Source of the DNA: Kribbella steppae
Lineage (GTDB): Bacteria; Actinomycetota; Actinomycetes; Propionibacteriales; Kribbellaceae
Direction of reading: 5' to 3'
Length of the DNA: 64,000 nt
Assembly (NCBI RefSeq): GCF_004342025.1
Contig: NZ_SLWN01000004.1
Coordinates: forward strand, 372,001 to 436,000
Numbering within the stretch: position 1 is the stretch's first letter; the number at the start of each line of letters is the position of its first letter. Below, piece after piece: positions 26,411 to 35,211 of this stretch. The translations under genes and the position numbers were made by a program. The notes beneath the pieces are model-generated. The model had not been told where the DNA came from. It saw only the letters and a program-made list of their open reading frames with translations, and did no database searches.

Positions 26411-27436
26411 ATGATGGGCAAGCGGCGGGTGACGTCGACGGATATTGCGAAAGCGTCCGGGGTGTCGCGGTCGGCGGTCTCGCTCGTTCTCAACGGCCGT
26501 GGCGCCGGCATGGTCGACGCGGAGAAGCAGGAGCGGATCCGCGCGATCGCCCGCGAGATGGGATACGTGCCCAACGCATCCGCGGTGAACCTCCGCCGGC
26601 AGCGGACCGCGACCATCGGCCTCGTCACCGACGCGATCGCGAGTGCACCGTTCGCCGGTCCACTCCTGTCGGGAGCGAGTGACGTTGCGCTCGAGGCCGG
26701 CTACATGATCCTGACGATCGACACCTGGCAGCATCCGGCGTACGTCGACGGCGCGATGACGACGCTGCGAGCCCGCGATGTCGACGGACTGATCTACGCG
26801 GACGCCGGCCTGCGACAGCTCGACCGGCTGGACGCGCCGCCCGGCCTGCCCTTGGTCATGGCCAACGCGTACGTCGCGGACAACTCCCTGCCGGCCTTCA
26901 TCCCCGACGACGAGGGCGGCGGTCGGTCCGCCGCCGAACTCGTGCTCGAGGCAGGCCACCGCCGGATCGCCTTCATCACCGGCAACTCGGACTCGCCGGC
27001 CACGCAGGCACGGATCCGCGGATTCACCGCCGCGATGAACGACGCCGGACTGCCGATCGAGGACAGCATCATCGCGGCCCGCTACAGCGTCAGCTCCAAC
27101 CACGCGGCCGCGCTCGAACTCCTGCGCCGCCCTGATCGGCCGACCGCGATCCTGGCCGCGAACGACCGTGGTGCGACCGGCGTGGTGCTGGCCGCGGCGT
27201 CACTCGGGCTCTCCGTCCCGCGCGACCTGTCGGTGGTCGGGTACGACGACGAGCAGTTCCTCGCCGCCGAAGTACCGCCTGGCCTGACCACGATCGCCCT
27301 GCCGCACCGCGAGATGGGCCAACGCGCCACCGCCGAACTCCTGGCCCGCATCGCCGGCGAAGACCACGGCGAAGGCGGCACCCAAAGACTCCCCTGCCTG
27401 CCGGTGATCCGCGGCACCGTCACCTCCCCGGCCTGA
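26411..27436 (+). CDS. LacI-family transcriptional regulator of the fructan locus
   Basis: 341 residues. N-terminal HTH and hinge (TSTDIAKASGVSRSAVSLVLNG, MGYVPNASAVNLRR) and a periplasmic-binding-type effector domain with VVGYDDEQFLA. It lies directly before the GH172/GH32 genes in the same direction and a palindrome sits in the gap between, so it most likely represses them and is released by a fructo-oligosaccharide or difructose anhydride. Start ATG 26411 or 26414. Confidence 0.9.
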   Translation: MMGKRRVTSTDIAKASGVSRSAVSLVLNGRGAGMVDAEKQERIRAIAREMGYVPNASAVNLRRQRTATIGLVTDAIASAPFAGPLLSGASDVALEAGYMILTIDTWQHPAYVDGAMTTLRARDVDGLIYADAGLRQLDRLDAPPGLPLVMANAYVADNSLPAFIPDDEGGGRSAAELVLEAGHRRIAFITGNSDSPATQARIRGFTAAMNDAGLPIEDSIIAARYSVSSNHAAALELLRRPDRPTAILAANDRGATGVVLAAASLGLSVPRDLSVVGYDDEQFLAAEVPPGLTTIALPHREMGQRATAELLARIAGEDHGEGGTQRLPCLPVIRGTVTSPA

Positions 27437-27472
27437 CCCACGGGAACGGGCGTTCTGATCGCGGAACCAGCC

Positions 27473-27502
27473 TTGACACTGCCGACCTAACACCTGTTAG
27501 GT
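27473..27502 (+). promoter_or_regulatory. Promoter -35 and LacI-type operator of the fructan genes
   Basis: TTGACA at 27473-27478 is a consensus -35. ACCTAACACCTGTTAGGT at 27485-27502 has perfect 8-bp arms around CC and covers the spacer and -10 region, ideal for repression. A third ACCTAACC half-site follows at 27513-27520. The sites are 70-100 bases before the GH172 start. Confidence 0.65.
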
Positions 27503-27571
27503 ACTGCGACAGACCTAACCGGTCGAGAGGGCGTCCAGCGCAGACAGTCGGATCGATCAAGCGAGGTGCTC

Positions 27572-28672
27572 ATGACAGATTGGACAGCGCTGACCCGATC
27601 GCCCGGCCGGCGCCGGAGCCGATCCATCAACGCAGAGAACCCAACCGGTGCACCGGGCCAGGCAGCGACGGCGGCCTCAGCACTCGGCCCCTCTCGCAAA
27701 GGCCGTCCGGCCATCTCCCTCGACTCAGGCCAGACCGCCACGCTGGCCGACATCGACGGCCCCGGCGTCATCCGCCACATCTGGATGACCGTCCCCGCCA
27801 AGACCTCGGCCGGTCCGTGGGTACTGCGGGACCTCGTTCTGCGGATCTGGTGGGACGGCGAGGACGAGCCGGCGGTCGCCGTACCGCTCGGTGACTTCTT
27901 CTGCAACGGATTCGGTCAACGCACGCTCGTCACCTCGGTGCCGATCGTGGTCGCGCCGACTGGTGGGATGAACAGCTACTTCCCGATGCCGTTCCGCAGT
28001 CACGCCCGGATCGAGCTGACCAGCGAGCATCCCGGCACCGTCGGCGGGATCTACTACCAGATCGACTACACGGTGGACGACGTACTGGACGCGGACACCG
28101 CGCGCTTCCACGTGCACTGGCGACGGAGCAACGCCTCCACCGCGCCGGGCGAGGACCACGTCATCCTCGACGGAGTCGTTGGCAGCGGCAACTATGTCGG
28201 CACGTACATCGGGCTGACCGCGCTGGAACGGTACTGGTGGGGCGAGGGCGAGGTGAAGTTCTACCTCGACGACGACGATGCCTACCCGACCCAGTGCAGC
28301 ACCGGCCTCGAGGACTACGCCGGTGGTGCCTGGGCCTTCCAGGACGCGCTCCGCAACGATCCGCCGCCGGTGCCGCTGACCTTCAGTGCGCCGTACTGCG
28401 GGTATCCGTTCTACTCGGCCGAGGACACCACCGGCGCCTCGCCGTTCGCGACCAGCACGCTCCAGTCCCACGGCATGTATCGCTGGCATCTGCCGGATCC
28501 GGTGATCTTCCATCAGCGACTGCGGATCACCCTGCAGCAGATCGGCGCCTGGGACCACGGGCACTTCGAACGATCCGACGACATCACGAGCGTCGCGTAC
28601 TGGTACCAGGTGCCCGGTGGCGCGAACGACCTGCCGCCATTGCCGCCGCGCGAGTACCGCCGTCCGCGCTAG
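27572..28672 (+). CDS. GH172 (DUF2961) fructofuranose-active enzyme
   Basis: 366 residues, cytoplasmic. DUF2961 marks: IDGPGVIRHIWMTVP, VPLGDFFCNGFG, MNSYFPMPF and STGLEDYAGGAW, where Glu247 is a likely catalytic residue. Characterised GH172 members interconvert inulobiose/fructans and difructose dianhydride I or act on related furanosides. The downstream GH32 gene 10 bp away supports fructan use. ATG 27572 has GAGG 5 bases upstream. Confidence 0.87.
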   Translation: MTDWTALTRSPGRRRSRSINAENPTGAPGQAATAASALGPSRKGRPAISLDSGQTATLADIDGPGVIRHIWMTVPAKTSAGPWVLRDLVLRIWWDGEDEPAVAVPLGDFFCNGFGQRTLVTSVPIVVAPTGGMNSYFPMPFRSHARIELTSEHPGTVGGIYYQIDYTVDDVLDADTARFHVHWRRSNASTAPGEDHVILDGVVGSGNYVGTYIGLTALERYWWGEGEVKFYLDDDDAYPTQCSTGLEDYAGGAWAFQDALRNDPPPVPLTFSAPYCGYPFYSAEDTTGASPFATSTLQSHGMYRWHLPDPVIFHQRLRITLQQIGAWDHGHFERSDDITSVAYWYQVPGGANDLPPLPPREYRRPR

Positions 28673-28682
28673 AAAGGCTTCC

Positions 28683-30029
28683 GTGACCGACTATCAGGAG
28701 ACCAACCGCGGTCAGCTCCACTTCAGCCCTCGACGCGGCTGGATGAACGACCCCAACGGGCTGCTCCACTACCGCGGCACCTACCACTTCTACTTCCAGC
28801 ACAACCCGTACAGCCTGGTCTGGGACACCATGCACTGGGGCCACGCCACCAGCACCGATCTGGTCCACTGGCAGCAGCAGCCCAACGCTCTCGATCCCAC
28901 CGTCCATCCCGGCGAACTGTGGTCCGGCGGCGGTGTGGTCGACGTACGGAACACGTCCGGGCTCAAGGACGGGGACCACGATCCGATCCTGGTCTTCACC
29001 GGCACCCAGGGCGTGCGAGTGTTCTACAGCCTCGACGGCGGCATGACCTTCACGCCGTACGACGGAGGTCGCGTCGTGGCGCAACCGAGTGGCCATGAGA
29101 GCCGGGATCCGAAGGTCATCTGGCACCAGCCGACCGAGCGCTGGGTGATGGTCGTCTGGTCCGACAACAACGGCAACGGCGTGGACTTCTTCGTGTCGCC
29201 GAACCTGCGCGACTGGGAACGGACCAGCCGGTACGTAGCCGACTGGTTCTTCGAGTGCCCCGACTTCACGCCGATGGAACTGGACGGCGAGATCACCTAC
29301 GTACTGCGGGACGGCCGCGGATCGTACGTCGTCGGCGACTTCGACGGCCGCGAGTTCACGACGTCCTGGACGGCGCCGCAGACGATCACAGTCAACCCCG
29401 GACCGGCGGCCGGCCCTTATTACGCAGCCCAATCCTTCGACAACATGCCGGACGGCCGGGTCGTCACCATGGCCTGGCAGGGCCAGAACCGCGGCTCGAC
29501 CTGGACCGGCAACGCCAGCTTCCCAGTCGAACAACGCCTCGTCTCCATCCCCGACGGGCCCCGCATCCACAGCGAACCAATTGACGAGATCCGTTCACTC
29601 CGCCGAGCGACAAGAAACTGGGGCCCCACGCAACTTTCGCCGGACACCACCCTGCTCGCCGATGAGTTCGACGAGTCCGACGAAGCCGCCGAATCCTTCG
29701 ACCTGGAAGCCACCTTCGACCTCACCGACACAGCCGAAGGCTCCTTCACCTTCCACCTCCGCCGCGGCGTCGACGTCACCTACAACATCGCCGCCGAAGA
29801 ACTGAACGGGCACCCGCTCCGCCCCTCCCCCAACGGCACCCTCACCCTCCGCCTCCTGGTCGACCGAGGCCAGTTGGCAATCTTCGCCGCGGACGGTGCC
29901 TTCTACGAATGCCTCAACATCGAGTCCGGCAACGGCCTTCGCCTGACCACCGACTGCCCGCTGAAGCTGACCTCGCTCTCCCTCCACCACCTGAACTCCA
30001 TCTGGGCGGAGGCCCGAGTCAGCGGTTGA
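28683..30029 (+). CDS. GH32 fructosidase (levanase/inulinase/sucrose hydrolase)
   Basis: 448 residues. Five-blade propeller marks: RRGWMNDPNG with nucleophile Asp23, SRDPKVIW with the transition-state Asp near 142, and FFECPDFTPM with the acid/base Glu near 191; a C-terminal beta-sandwich follows. No signal peptide, so it acts on imported oligofructosides. GTG 28683 has AAAGG 6 bases upstream. Its end overlaps the convergent response regulator by 11 bp. Confidence 0.92.
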   Translation: MTDYQETNRGQLHFSPRRGWMNDPNGLLHYRGTYHFYFQHNPYSLVWDTMHWGHATSTDLVHWQQQPNALDPTVHPGELWSGGGVVDVRNTSGLKDGDHDPILVFTGTQGVRVFYSLDGGMTFTPYDGGRVVAQPSGHESRDPKVIWHQPTERWVMVVWSDNNGNGVDFFVSPNLRDWERTSRYVADWFFECPDFTPMELDGEITYVLRDGRGSYVVGDFDGREFTTSWTAPQTITVNPGPAAGPYYAAQSFDNMPDGRVVTMAWQGQNRGSTWTGNASFPVEQRLVSIPDGPRIHSEPIDEIRSLRRATRNWGPTQLSPDTTLLADEFDESDEAAESFDLEATFDLTDTAEGSFTFHLRRGVDVTYNIAAEELNGHPLRPSPNGTLTLRLLVDRGQLAIFAADGAFYECLNIESGNGLRLTTDCPLKLTSLSLHHLNSIWAEARVSG

Positions 30030-30675
30030 CGCGGCCTGTTTCGTAGGCCCACATGACGATCTCGACCCGGTTCCGGGCGCCGAGTTTCGTCATGATGCTG
30101 GCGAGATGGGTCTTGACGGTGCTGAGGCTAACGTGGAGGTCGCCGGCGATCTCGGCGTTCGTCCGGCCCTGGGCAACGGTGACCAGGACCTGCTCTTCCC
30201 GGTCGGTGAGCGGTTCAACGGGTTGAGCCGGCGGGCGCCCACGCTGTACGTCGGAGAACGCGGCGAGCAGCCGGGCGGTGATGCTCGGGGCGATCAGGGC
30301 GTCGCCGTCGGCGGCCGCGTGGATCGCCTGAATGAGGAGCGCGGGTCCGGAATCCTTGAGCAGGAATCCGCGCGCACCCGCTTTGAGTGCGCCGTGCACG
30401 TACTCGTCGAGGTCGAAGGTGGTGATCACGACGATCGCGAGCGGGTCGTCGACACCGGGACCAGCCAGCTCGCGGGTCGCCGCAATCCCGTCCATACCGG
30501 GCATGCGGATGTCGAACAGGCACACGTCGGGTCGCAGCTGCCGGGCGAGTGCCACCGCCTCGTGACCGTCCGCCGCCGTACCGACAACCTCGATATCAGG
30601 CTGGGCGTCAAGGATCATCGCGAGCCCGGTCCGGATCAGATCCTGGTCGTCGGCGACCAGCACTCGAATTGTCAT
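30019..30675 (-). CDS. NarL-family response regulator
   Basis: 218 residues. Receiver domain with phospho-acceptor Asp55 (VCLFDIRMPG), conserved TT and Lys (ITTFDLDEYV, GFLLKDSG), and a LuxR HTH at the C-terminus (LTDREEQVLVTVAQGRTNAE, LSTVKTHLASI). It overlaps the upstream histidine kinase as ATGA, so the two form one unit. The divergent MMPL transporter is the likely target. Confidence 0.93.
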   Translation of the reverse strand: MTIRVLVADDQDLIRTGLAMILDAQPDIEVVGTAADGHEAVALARQLRPDVCLFDIRMPGMDGIAATRELAGPGVDDPLAIVVITTFDLDEYVHGALKAGARGFLLKDSGPALLIQAIHAAADGDALIAPSITARLLAAFSDVQRGRPPAQPVEPLTDREEQVLVTVAQGRTNAEIAGDLHVSLSTVKTHLASIMTKLGARNRVEIVMWAYETGRVNR

Positions 30676-31814
30676 CGGGCCGCCCTGGGCAGCGTCGCCT
30701 CGACCGTCCAGCCGCGGTCCGGCCCGGGACCCGCCTCCAGGAAGCCGCCGAGGAGCATCGCGCGTTCGGTCATCCCGATCAGGCCGTAGCCCAACGGGTT
30801 CCGTGGGGTCGAGCCGCCATCGCCGTTGTCGGAGACGGTCAGCCGGACCCGGTCCGGATCGCCGTCGACGTGGACGTCGATCCGGGTGGCGCGCCGGGCA
30901 TGCCGTACGGCGTTCGTGATCGACTCCTGCGCGATCCGATAGATCGCCGTACCGATGGGTGATCCGAGGTTCTCGAGGTCGCCGGACAGCGTGAGCTCGA
31001 CCCGCGGGCGGTCGCCGACGCTGCGGGCGAGCCGCTCGAGGTCGGCCACTCCGGGCTGCGGAGCCAGGACGGCCGAGCCGTTGTCGCGCAGACCGCCGAC
31101 CATGATGCGCATCTCGGCGAGCGTACGCGAAGCCTCCTGCTCGATCACGGCGAGCGCGTCCAGCGCGGCCGTGGGGTCGGTCGCCGCGACAACCTGCCCT
31201 GCCTGCGCCCGGATGGCGATGGCCGAGACGTGATGGGCGACCGTGTCGTGCAGTTCGCGGGCCAACTGCTCGCGCTCCCGAAGCCGTACCTGGTCCAGCT
31301 CGCGCATCCGGGACGTCGCCCAGTACCGCACCGCGGCGCCGAGCGTCGCCGGGAACAGCAGGAACATGCTGCCGAACACCGAGTCGACTACCCCGGTGTT
31401 GTCGACGGCCAGCCCCATGGCCAAAGCGACCAGGATGACCACCATCCCGATCACGATCTCGCGCCCGGATCCCCAGCGCACGAGCGAGTACGGCAGCATC
31501 ACCACGCAGATCATCGTGTAGAGCCCAACAGGCCCAGCGGTCGTGAGCAGGCTGGCGATATCGAGGACGATCAGTGCACCGAAGGTGCCGGCCACCACCG
31601 CGAGCGGGTGGGTACGACGCCACAGCAGCGCGCAGACGACTCCCACCCCGAGCACGAGAGCGACAGGTCGCCAGGTGAGCGGATCGCGCAAGATGCCTTC
31701 GAGAATCGCAGTCGGCACCAGCACCGCGACGAGCACCCAGTCCCGCCACACCCGCGCGGGCGGCTTGGGCGCTCGCGATTCGGCCCAGAGCGCGCGGACG
31801 GCGTTGGTCAGCAT
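30672..31814 (-). CDS. Histidine kinase, NarX-like HisKA_3 type
   Basis: 380 residues. Five to six membrane helices in the first 170 residues, then the dimerisation/phospho-acceptor helix ARELHDTVAHHVSAIA (about His189) and the ATPase domain (RIAQESITNAVRHA, VSDNGDGG). There is no large extracytoplasmic domain, so it senses in or near the membrane. ATG 31814 has TATCTAC just upstream that could be a -10, and GAGG very close. Paired with the overlapping response regulator. Confidence 0.92.
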   Translation of the reverse strand: MLTNAVRALWAESRAPKPPARVWRDWVLVAVLVPTAILEGILRDPLTWRPVALVLGVGVVCALLWRRTHPLAVVAGTFGALIVLDIASLLTTAGPVGLYTMICVVMLPYSLVRWGSGREIVIGMVVILVALAMGLAVDNTGVVDSVFGSMFLLFPATLGAAVRYWATSRMRELDQVRLREREQLARELHDTVAHHVSAIAIRAQAGQVVAATDPTAALDALAVIEQEASRTLAEMRIMVGGLRDNGSAVLAPQPGVADLERLARSVGDRPRVELTLSGDLENLGSPIGTAIYRIAQESITNAVRHARRATRIDVHVDGDPDRVRLTVSDNGDGGSTPRNPLGYGLIGMTERAMLLGGFLEAGPGPDRGWTVEATLPRAAR

Positions 31815-31931
31815 GACCTCAGCGTAGATACTCCGGGCGGACTGCGGATCAGCCCAAAGTACGGCGCGCGGATCGGCCGGTCGGCCGAGGAAAGTCCGGC
31901 TCTTCGCCCGAGGCGCCTCCGGCGGCGCCGT

Positions 31932-31956
31932 CGACACGATGTGACCACATCTGTCG
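31932..31956. promoter_or_regulatory. Palindrome before the MMPL gene
   Basis: GATGTG-AC-CACATC at the centre is extended on both sides by CGACA and TGTCG, giving 11-bp arms with one bulged base. It ends 16 bases before the MMPL start and covers the region just upstream of its ribosome binding site, so it is an operator or leader hairpin candidate. Confidence 0.5.
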
Positions 31957-31972
31957 CTGGAGGGGATCAAGG

Positions 31973-34150
31973 ATGATGTCGAATTCGCTGTACCGGTTGG
32001 GCCGGTTCGCCGCACGTCGACCATGGGCTGTCATCGGGGCATGGCTGGTCGTGTCCGTGCTCGTGGTCGCGGCGTCCAGCACGTTCGGTCAAAAGCTCGA
32101 GGACTCCTTCGGAGCACCAGGAGTCGATTCCCAGCGCGCGACCGATCTGTTGGCGGCCGCCGGGTCGGATCAGGCAGGTCTCACCGCACAGGTTGTCGTG
32201 ACACCTCGCGACGATGGTGTGACGTTCTTCAACTCAGCTGCGGCGCGGGCGGCTTTGTCCCAGGTCCAGTCGGCGGCGGCCGAGTTGCCGCACGTGCTGG
32301 GGACCAGTGATCCCGCGGGTACGCCGACCGCGACTCCCGGCGTCCTTTCGCCGGACGGCCGGGTCGCGATCATCCGGCTGCAGTATCCGGTGCTCGAGGA
32401 GCTGGCCAAGGAAGACCTCGCGAACCTCAAAGCCTTCGCGGCCGGCGCCGGTCAGGATCTTCCGGTCCGGATCGAGCTGGGCGGTGACCTGTTCTTCGCG
32501 TTCGAGGAACCCGAGAGCGGACTCGGCGAGGCGATCGGCCTGTTCGCTGCGATTCTCGTACTGCTGCTGGCGTTCGGATCGATCATCGCGATGGGGTTGC
32601 CGATCGGCATGGCGCTGTTCGGTCTCGCCCTCGGCATCAGCTCGATGTCCCTCGTCGCCTTCCTGATCGACATTCCGAGCTTCGCACCTGTGCTCGGCAG
32701 TATGGTCGGCCTCGGGGTGGGGATCGACTACGCGCTGATCCTCGTCACCCGGCACCGCGAACACCTCGCGCAAGGGCTGACTGTCGAGGAGTCGGCCGGA
32801 CGCGCTGTCGCCACTGCGGGTCAGTCTGTCATCTTCGCTGGTGGCACTGTCGTCATCGCGATCCTCGGGCTGGCTGTGGCCGGCGTTCCGTTCGTGACTG
32901 CCGCTGGGGTTGCCATCGCGCTCATCGTGCTGACCATGGTGGTCGTCTCGATCACCTTGCTACCGGCCTTCCTCGGCCTTGCCGGGCACTGGATCAACCG
33001 GCTCGCAGTCCGGAAGGTGGCAGCCTCCCCCGGTGCCGGCTGGCAACGATGGGCAATGCACGTTGCCAGACATGCAACCGCGTATGTCATCGGTGCAACC
33101 GTGCTGCTGCTGGCTCTTGCCGCGCCAGTGCTGGCGCTGAGGGTCGGCACACCTGACGACGGTTCCCTCCCCGAGAACCGGACGCAGCGCCAGGCCTACG
33201 ACCTGGTTGCCGCCGGCTTCGGACCTGGGATCAACGGGCCGTTGGTCATCGCCGTCGACATCTCGAAGGACGCGACCGTCGTACCGCCGCTCCTCGAGGC
33301 TGTCCGTGCGGACGAAGGGATCGCGGACGTCACGCCGCCCCAGGTGAATGCCGCGGCAGGGGTCGCGACGCTGGTCGCGTTCCCGACCACCGGGCCTCAG
33401 GACGACGCCACGGTGGACACGATCAAGCGTCTCCGCGCGGACGTCTTTCCGGCGGTGATCGGCGAGAGCCCGGCCAAGGCTCACGTCGGAGGTCAGACGG
33501 CGAGCCTGGCCGACGTCGGTGACCGGGTCAGGGAACGCCTTCCACTGTTCATCGGCGCGGTGATCCTGTTGTCGGTCCTGCTCCTGACCGTCGTCTTCCG
33601 GTCGGTCGTCGTACCCCTCAAGGCAGCGTTGATGAACCTGCTGAGCATCGGTGCGTCGTTCGGGGTGATGGTGATGGTGTTCCAGTGGGGTTGGGGCGCC
33701 GACCTGATCGGACTCGAAACGACGGTGCCGATCATCCCGTTCATCCCGATGTTCATGTTCGCGATCCTGTTCGGCCTGTCGATGGACTACGAGGTGTTCC
33801 TGCTCTCCCGCATCCGGGAGGAATACCTCAAGACCGGCGACAACGACGCATCGGTCGTCCGCGGTATCGCCTCCACCGGAAGGGTGATCACGTCCGCCGC
33901 GCTGATCATGATCTCGGTGTTCCTGAGCTTCGTCCTGAACGACGATCCGAGTACGAAGATGTTCGGACTCGGCCTGGCCACCGCCGTCTTCGTCGATGCC
34001 ACCATCATCCGCCTGGTCCTGGTGCCGGCCGTGATGAAACTGCTGGGCCCCGCCAACTGGTGGCTCCCCGCCTGGCTGGCTCGCCTCCTCCCCACCCACG
34101 ACGTACGCCGCCCTGAGCCAGTCACTGACCTCGTCGAACTCAACCGGTAA
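31973..34150 (+). CDS. MMPL/RND-family transporter
   Basis: 725 residues with the MMPL layout: one N-terminal helix, an extracytoplasmic domain, five to six helices (FGSIIAMGLPIGMALFGLALG, VGIDYALILVTRHREHLAQG), then a second copy of both (FGLSMDYEVFLLSRIREEYLKTG). The paired GxDY/SMDYE Asp residues are those of proton-driven members. Substrates are usually lipids or drugs. GGAGGGG is 7 bases before ATG 31973. Divergent from the two-component system. Confidence 0.93.
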   Translation: MMSNSLYRLGRFAARRPWAVIGAWLVVSVLVVAASSTFGQKLEDSFGAPGVDSQRATDLLAAAGSDQAGLTAQVVVTPRDDGVTFFNSAAARAALSQVQSAAAELPHVLGTSDPAGTPTATPGVLSPDGRVAIIRLQYPVLEELAKEDLANLKAFAAGAGQDLPVRIELGGDLFFAFEEPESGLGEAIGLFAAILVLLLAFGSIIAMGLPIGMALFGLALGISSMSLVAFLIDIPSFAPVLGSMVGLGVGIDYALILVTRHREHLAQGLTVEESAGRAVATAGQSVIFAGGTVVIAILGLAVAGVPFVTAAGVAIALIVLTMVVVSITLLPAFLGLAGHWINRLAVRKVAASPGAGWQRWAMHVARHATAYVIGATVLLLALAAPVLALRVGTPDDGSLPENRTQRQAYDLVAAGFGPGINGPLVIAVDISKDATVVPPLLEAVRADEGIADVTPPQVNAAAGVATLVAFPTTGPQDDATVDTIKRLRADVFPAVIGESPAKAHVGGQTASLADVGDRVRERLPLFIGAVILLSVLLLTVVFRSVVVPLKAALMNLLSIGASFGVMVMVFQWGWGADLIGLETTVPIIPFIPMFMFAILFGLSMDYEVFLLSRIREEYLKTGDNDASVVRGIASTGRVITSAALIMISVFLSFVLNDDPSTKMFGLGLATAVFVDATIIRLVLVPAVMKLLGPANWWLPAWLARLLPTHDVRRPEPVTDLVELNR

Positions 34151-34658
34151 AGGTGAACCTGGTCGCGTCCTTCGGGAATGCCGACCAGGCAATCACCCGT
34201 CGCGGATGTACGACCGTCGGCTCGGCGTAGGCGCTCGCGTCGTGCTGCATCCCGTACTCGGCGTACTTCTCGTTCGCCAGATCAGCGAGCCGCTGCGCCA
34301 ACTCCGGCGAGGAGGTAGACACCCGCACCTCGCCCTCGACCACCACGACCTTCCACGGATCGGGAAGATGAATCGTCACGTTCGGATTCGCCTGCACCGC
34401 CCGCACGTGAACGGTCTCCGGGCTGCCGCCGTAGTACAGCAGGTCATCAACCCACAACCCGTCGACAGGCACCAGGTGCGGACTACCACTCACCCTGTTC
34501 GTCGCGAGCCAGTACTGCTTGGCATCCACCAACTGAGCCCGCACACTCTCCCAGCTCATCGTCTTGCTCGTGCGCCCATACCCCTCGGGCAGCACCAACC
34601 TCTCCCGAATCGGCACCCCAGCCACCTCCTCACACACATCCTCGCGCGTGGCGTCCAT
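34140..34658 (-). CDS. Pyridoxamine 5'-phosphate oxidase-fold (PPOX/F420-type) protein
   Basis: About 172 residues of split-barrel flavin/F420-binding type: SWESVRAQLVDAKQYWLATNR, SPHLVPVDGLWVDDLLYYGG, NVTIHLPDPWKVVVVEGEV. Such proteins are reductases or oxidases of varied substrates. The start is not firm: ATG 34658 is chosen, a GTG at 34727 is also in frame. Its end overlaps the convergent MMPL gene by 11 bp. Confidence 0.75.
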   Translation of the reverse strand: MDATREDVCEEVAGVPIRERLVLPEGYGRTSKTMSWESVRAQLVDAKQYWLATNRVSGSPHLVPVDGLWVDDLLYYGGSPETVHVRAVQANPNVTIHLPDPWKVVVVEGEVRVSTSSPELAQRLADLANEKYAEYGMQHDASAYAEPTVVHPRRVIAWSAFPKDATRFTFTG

Positions 34659-34782
34659 CAGCGACCAGGCCTCGAAGGGGTCAGCACTGACGTGCCCGGC
34701 TGGATGATCCAGCCGGGCACCGCTCAACTACAGAGGCCGGGGTCCTACCGCTCAGGTCGTCGGCGGGGCACTGCAGTTGCCG

Positions 34783-34926
34783 TCAGCAAACTAGCGTGTC
34801 GCGGAAGTCGGTGCCTTCGGCACGTAGCGCTGCGGCACGGGCGACGGCGTCGGCCGGGGTGACCACTTCGTTCTTGGCGTAGTAGGTCCAGTCGGTCTGC
34901 TGCTGGTACACGCCGGCGCAGTCCAT
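34783..34926 (-). pseudogene. Unrecognised ORF fragment (47 codons)
   Basis: An ATG-started frame with GC-rich third positions (MDCAGVYQQQTDWTYYAKNE..., ending DFRDTLVC). It has coding-like composition but no ribosome binding site and no family. Together with the RpiR fragment on the other strand it fills most of the 553-bp gap between the PPOX gene and the sulfatase, so both look like leftovers of a deletion. Confidence 0.3.
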
Positions 34927-35086
34927 GGCGGACCGTCATGCCCAGTTCCTGCTCGTCGACGTCATCTACGCCCGGATCGCGCAACTCACGCATCCCGGCA
35001 TCGTCGACGTACTCGAACGGACCGCCGACGCACTCCAGGCGCACCGCCTCCCGCCCCGCCCGGGCCGCAAGCGGGCACGCCAGTAG
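34925..35086 (+). pseudogene. C-terminal fragment of an RpiR/MurR-type regulator
   Basis: 54 codons whose translation (RHAQFLLVDVIYARIAQ... LERTADALQAHRLP) resembles the last helix of the SIS domain in RpiR/MurR-family sugar-phosphate regulators. The HTH and the rest of the SIS domain are missing. It sits 125 bp before the second sulfatase, in the position where a regulator for it would be expected. Confidence 0.5.
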
Positions 35087-35175
35087 CCGCCTGTGCGCGT
35101 TGGCGAGCCTGTCGTAGCAATCACTTGACAGCGGGATGTGGCGGAGAAATCCTGGCAGCTGTCGCTGCTAAGTGT

Positions 35176-35190
35176 ACTGGTCGGACCAGT
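35176..35190. promoter_or_regulatory. GntR/FadR-type operator before the sulfatase
   Basis: ACTGGTC-G-GACCAGT is a perfect palindrome with 7-bp arms, in the TGGTCnGACCA form used by FCD-type GntR repressors. It ends 21 bases before the sulfatase ATG. No GntR gene is in the window. Confidence 0.6.
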
Positions 35191-35211
35191 GCGCGATCAG
35201 GCTGGAGGATC

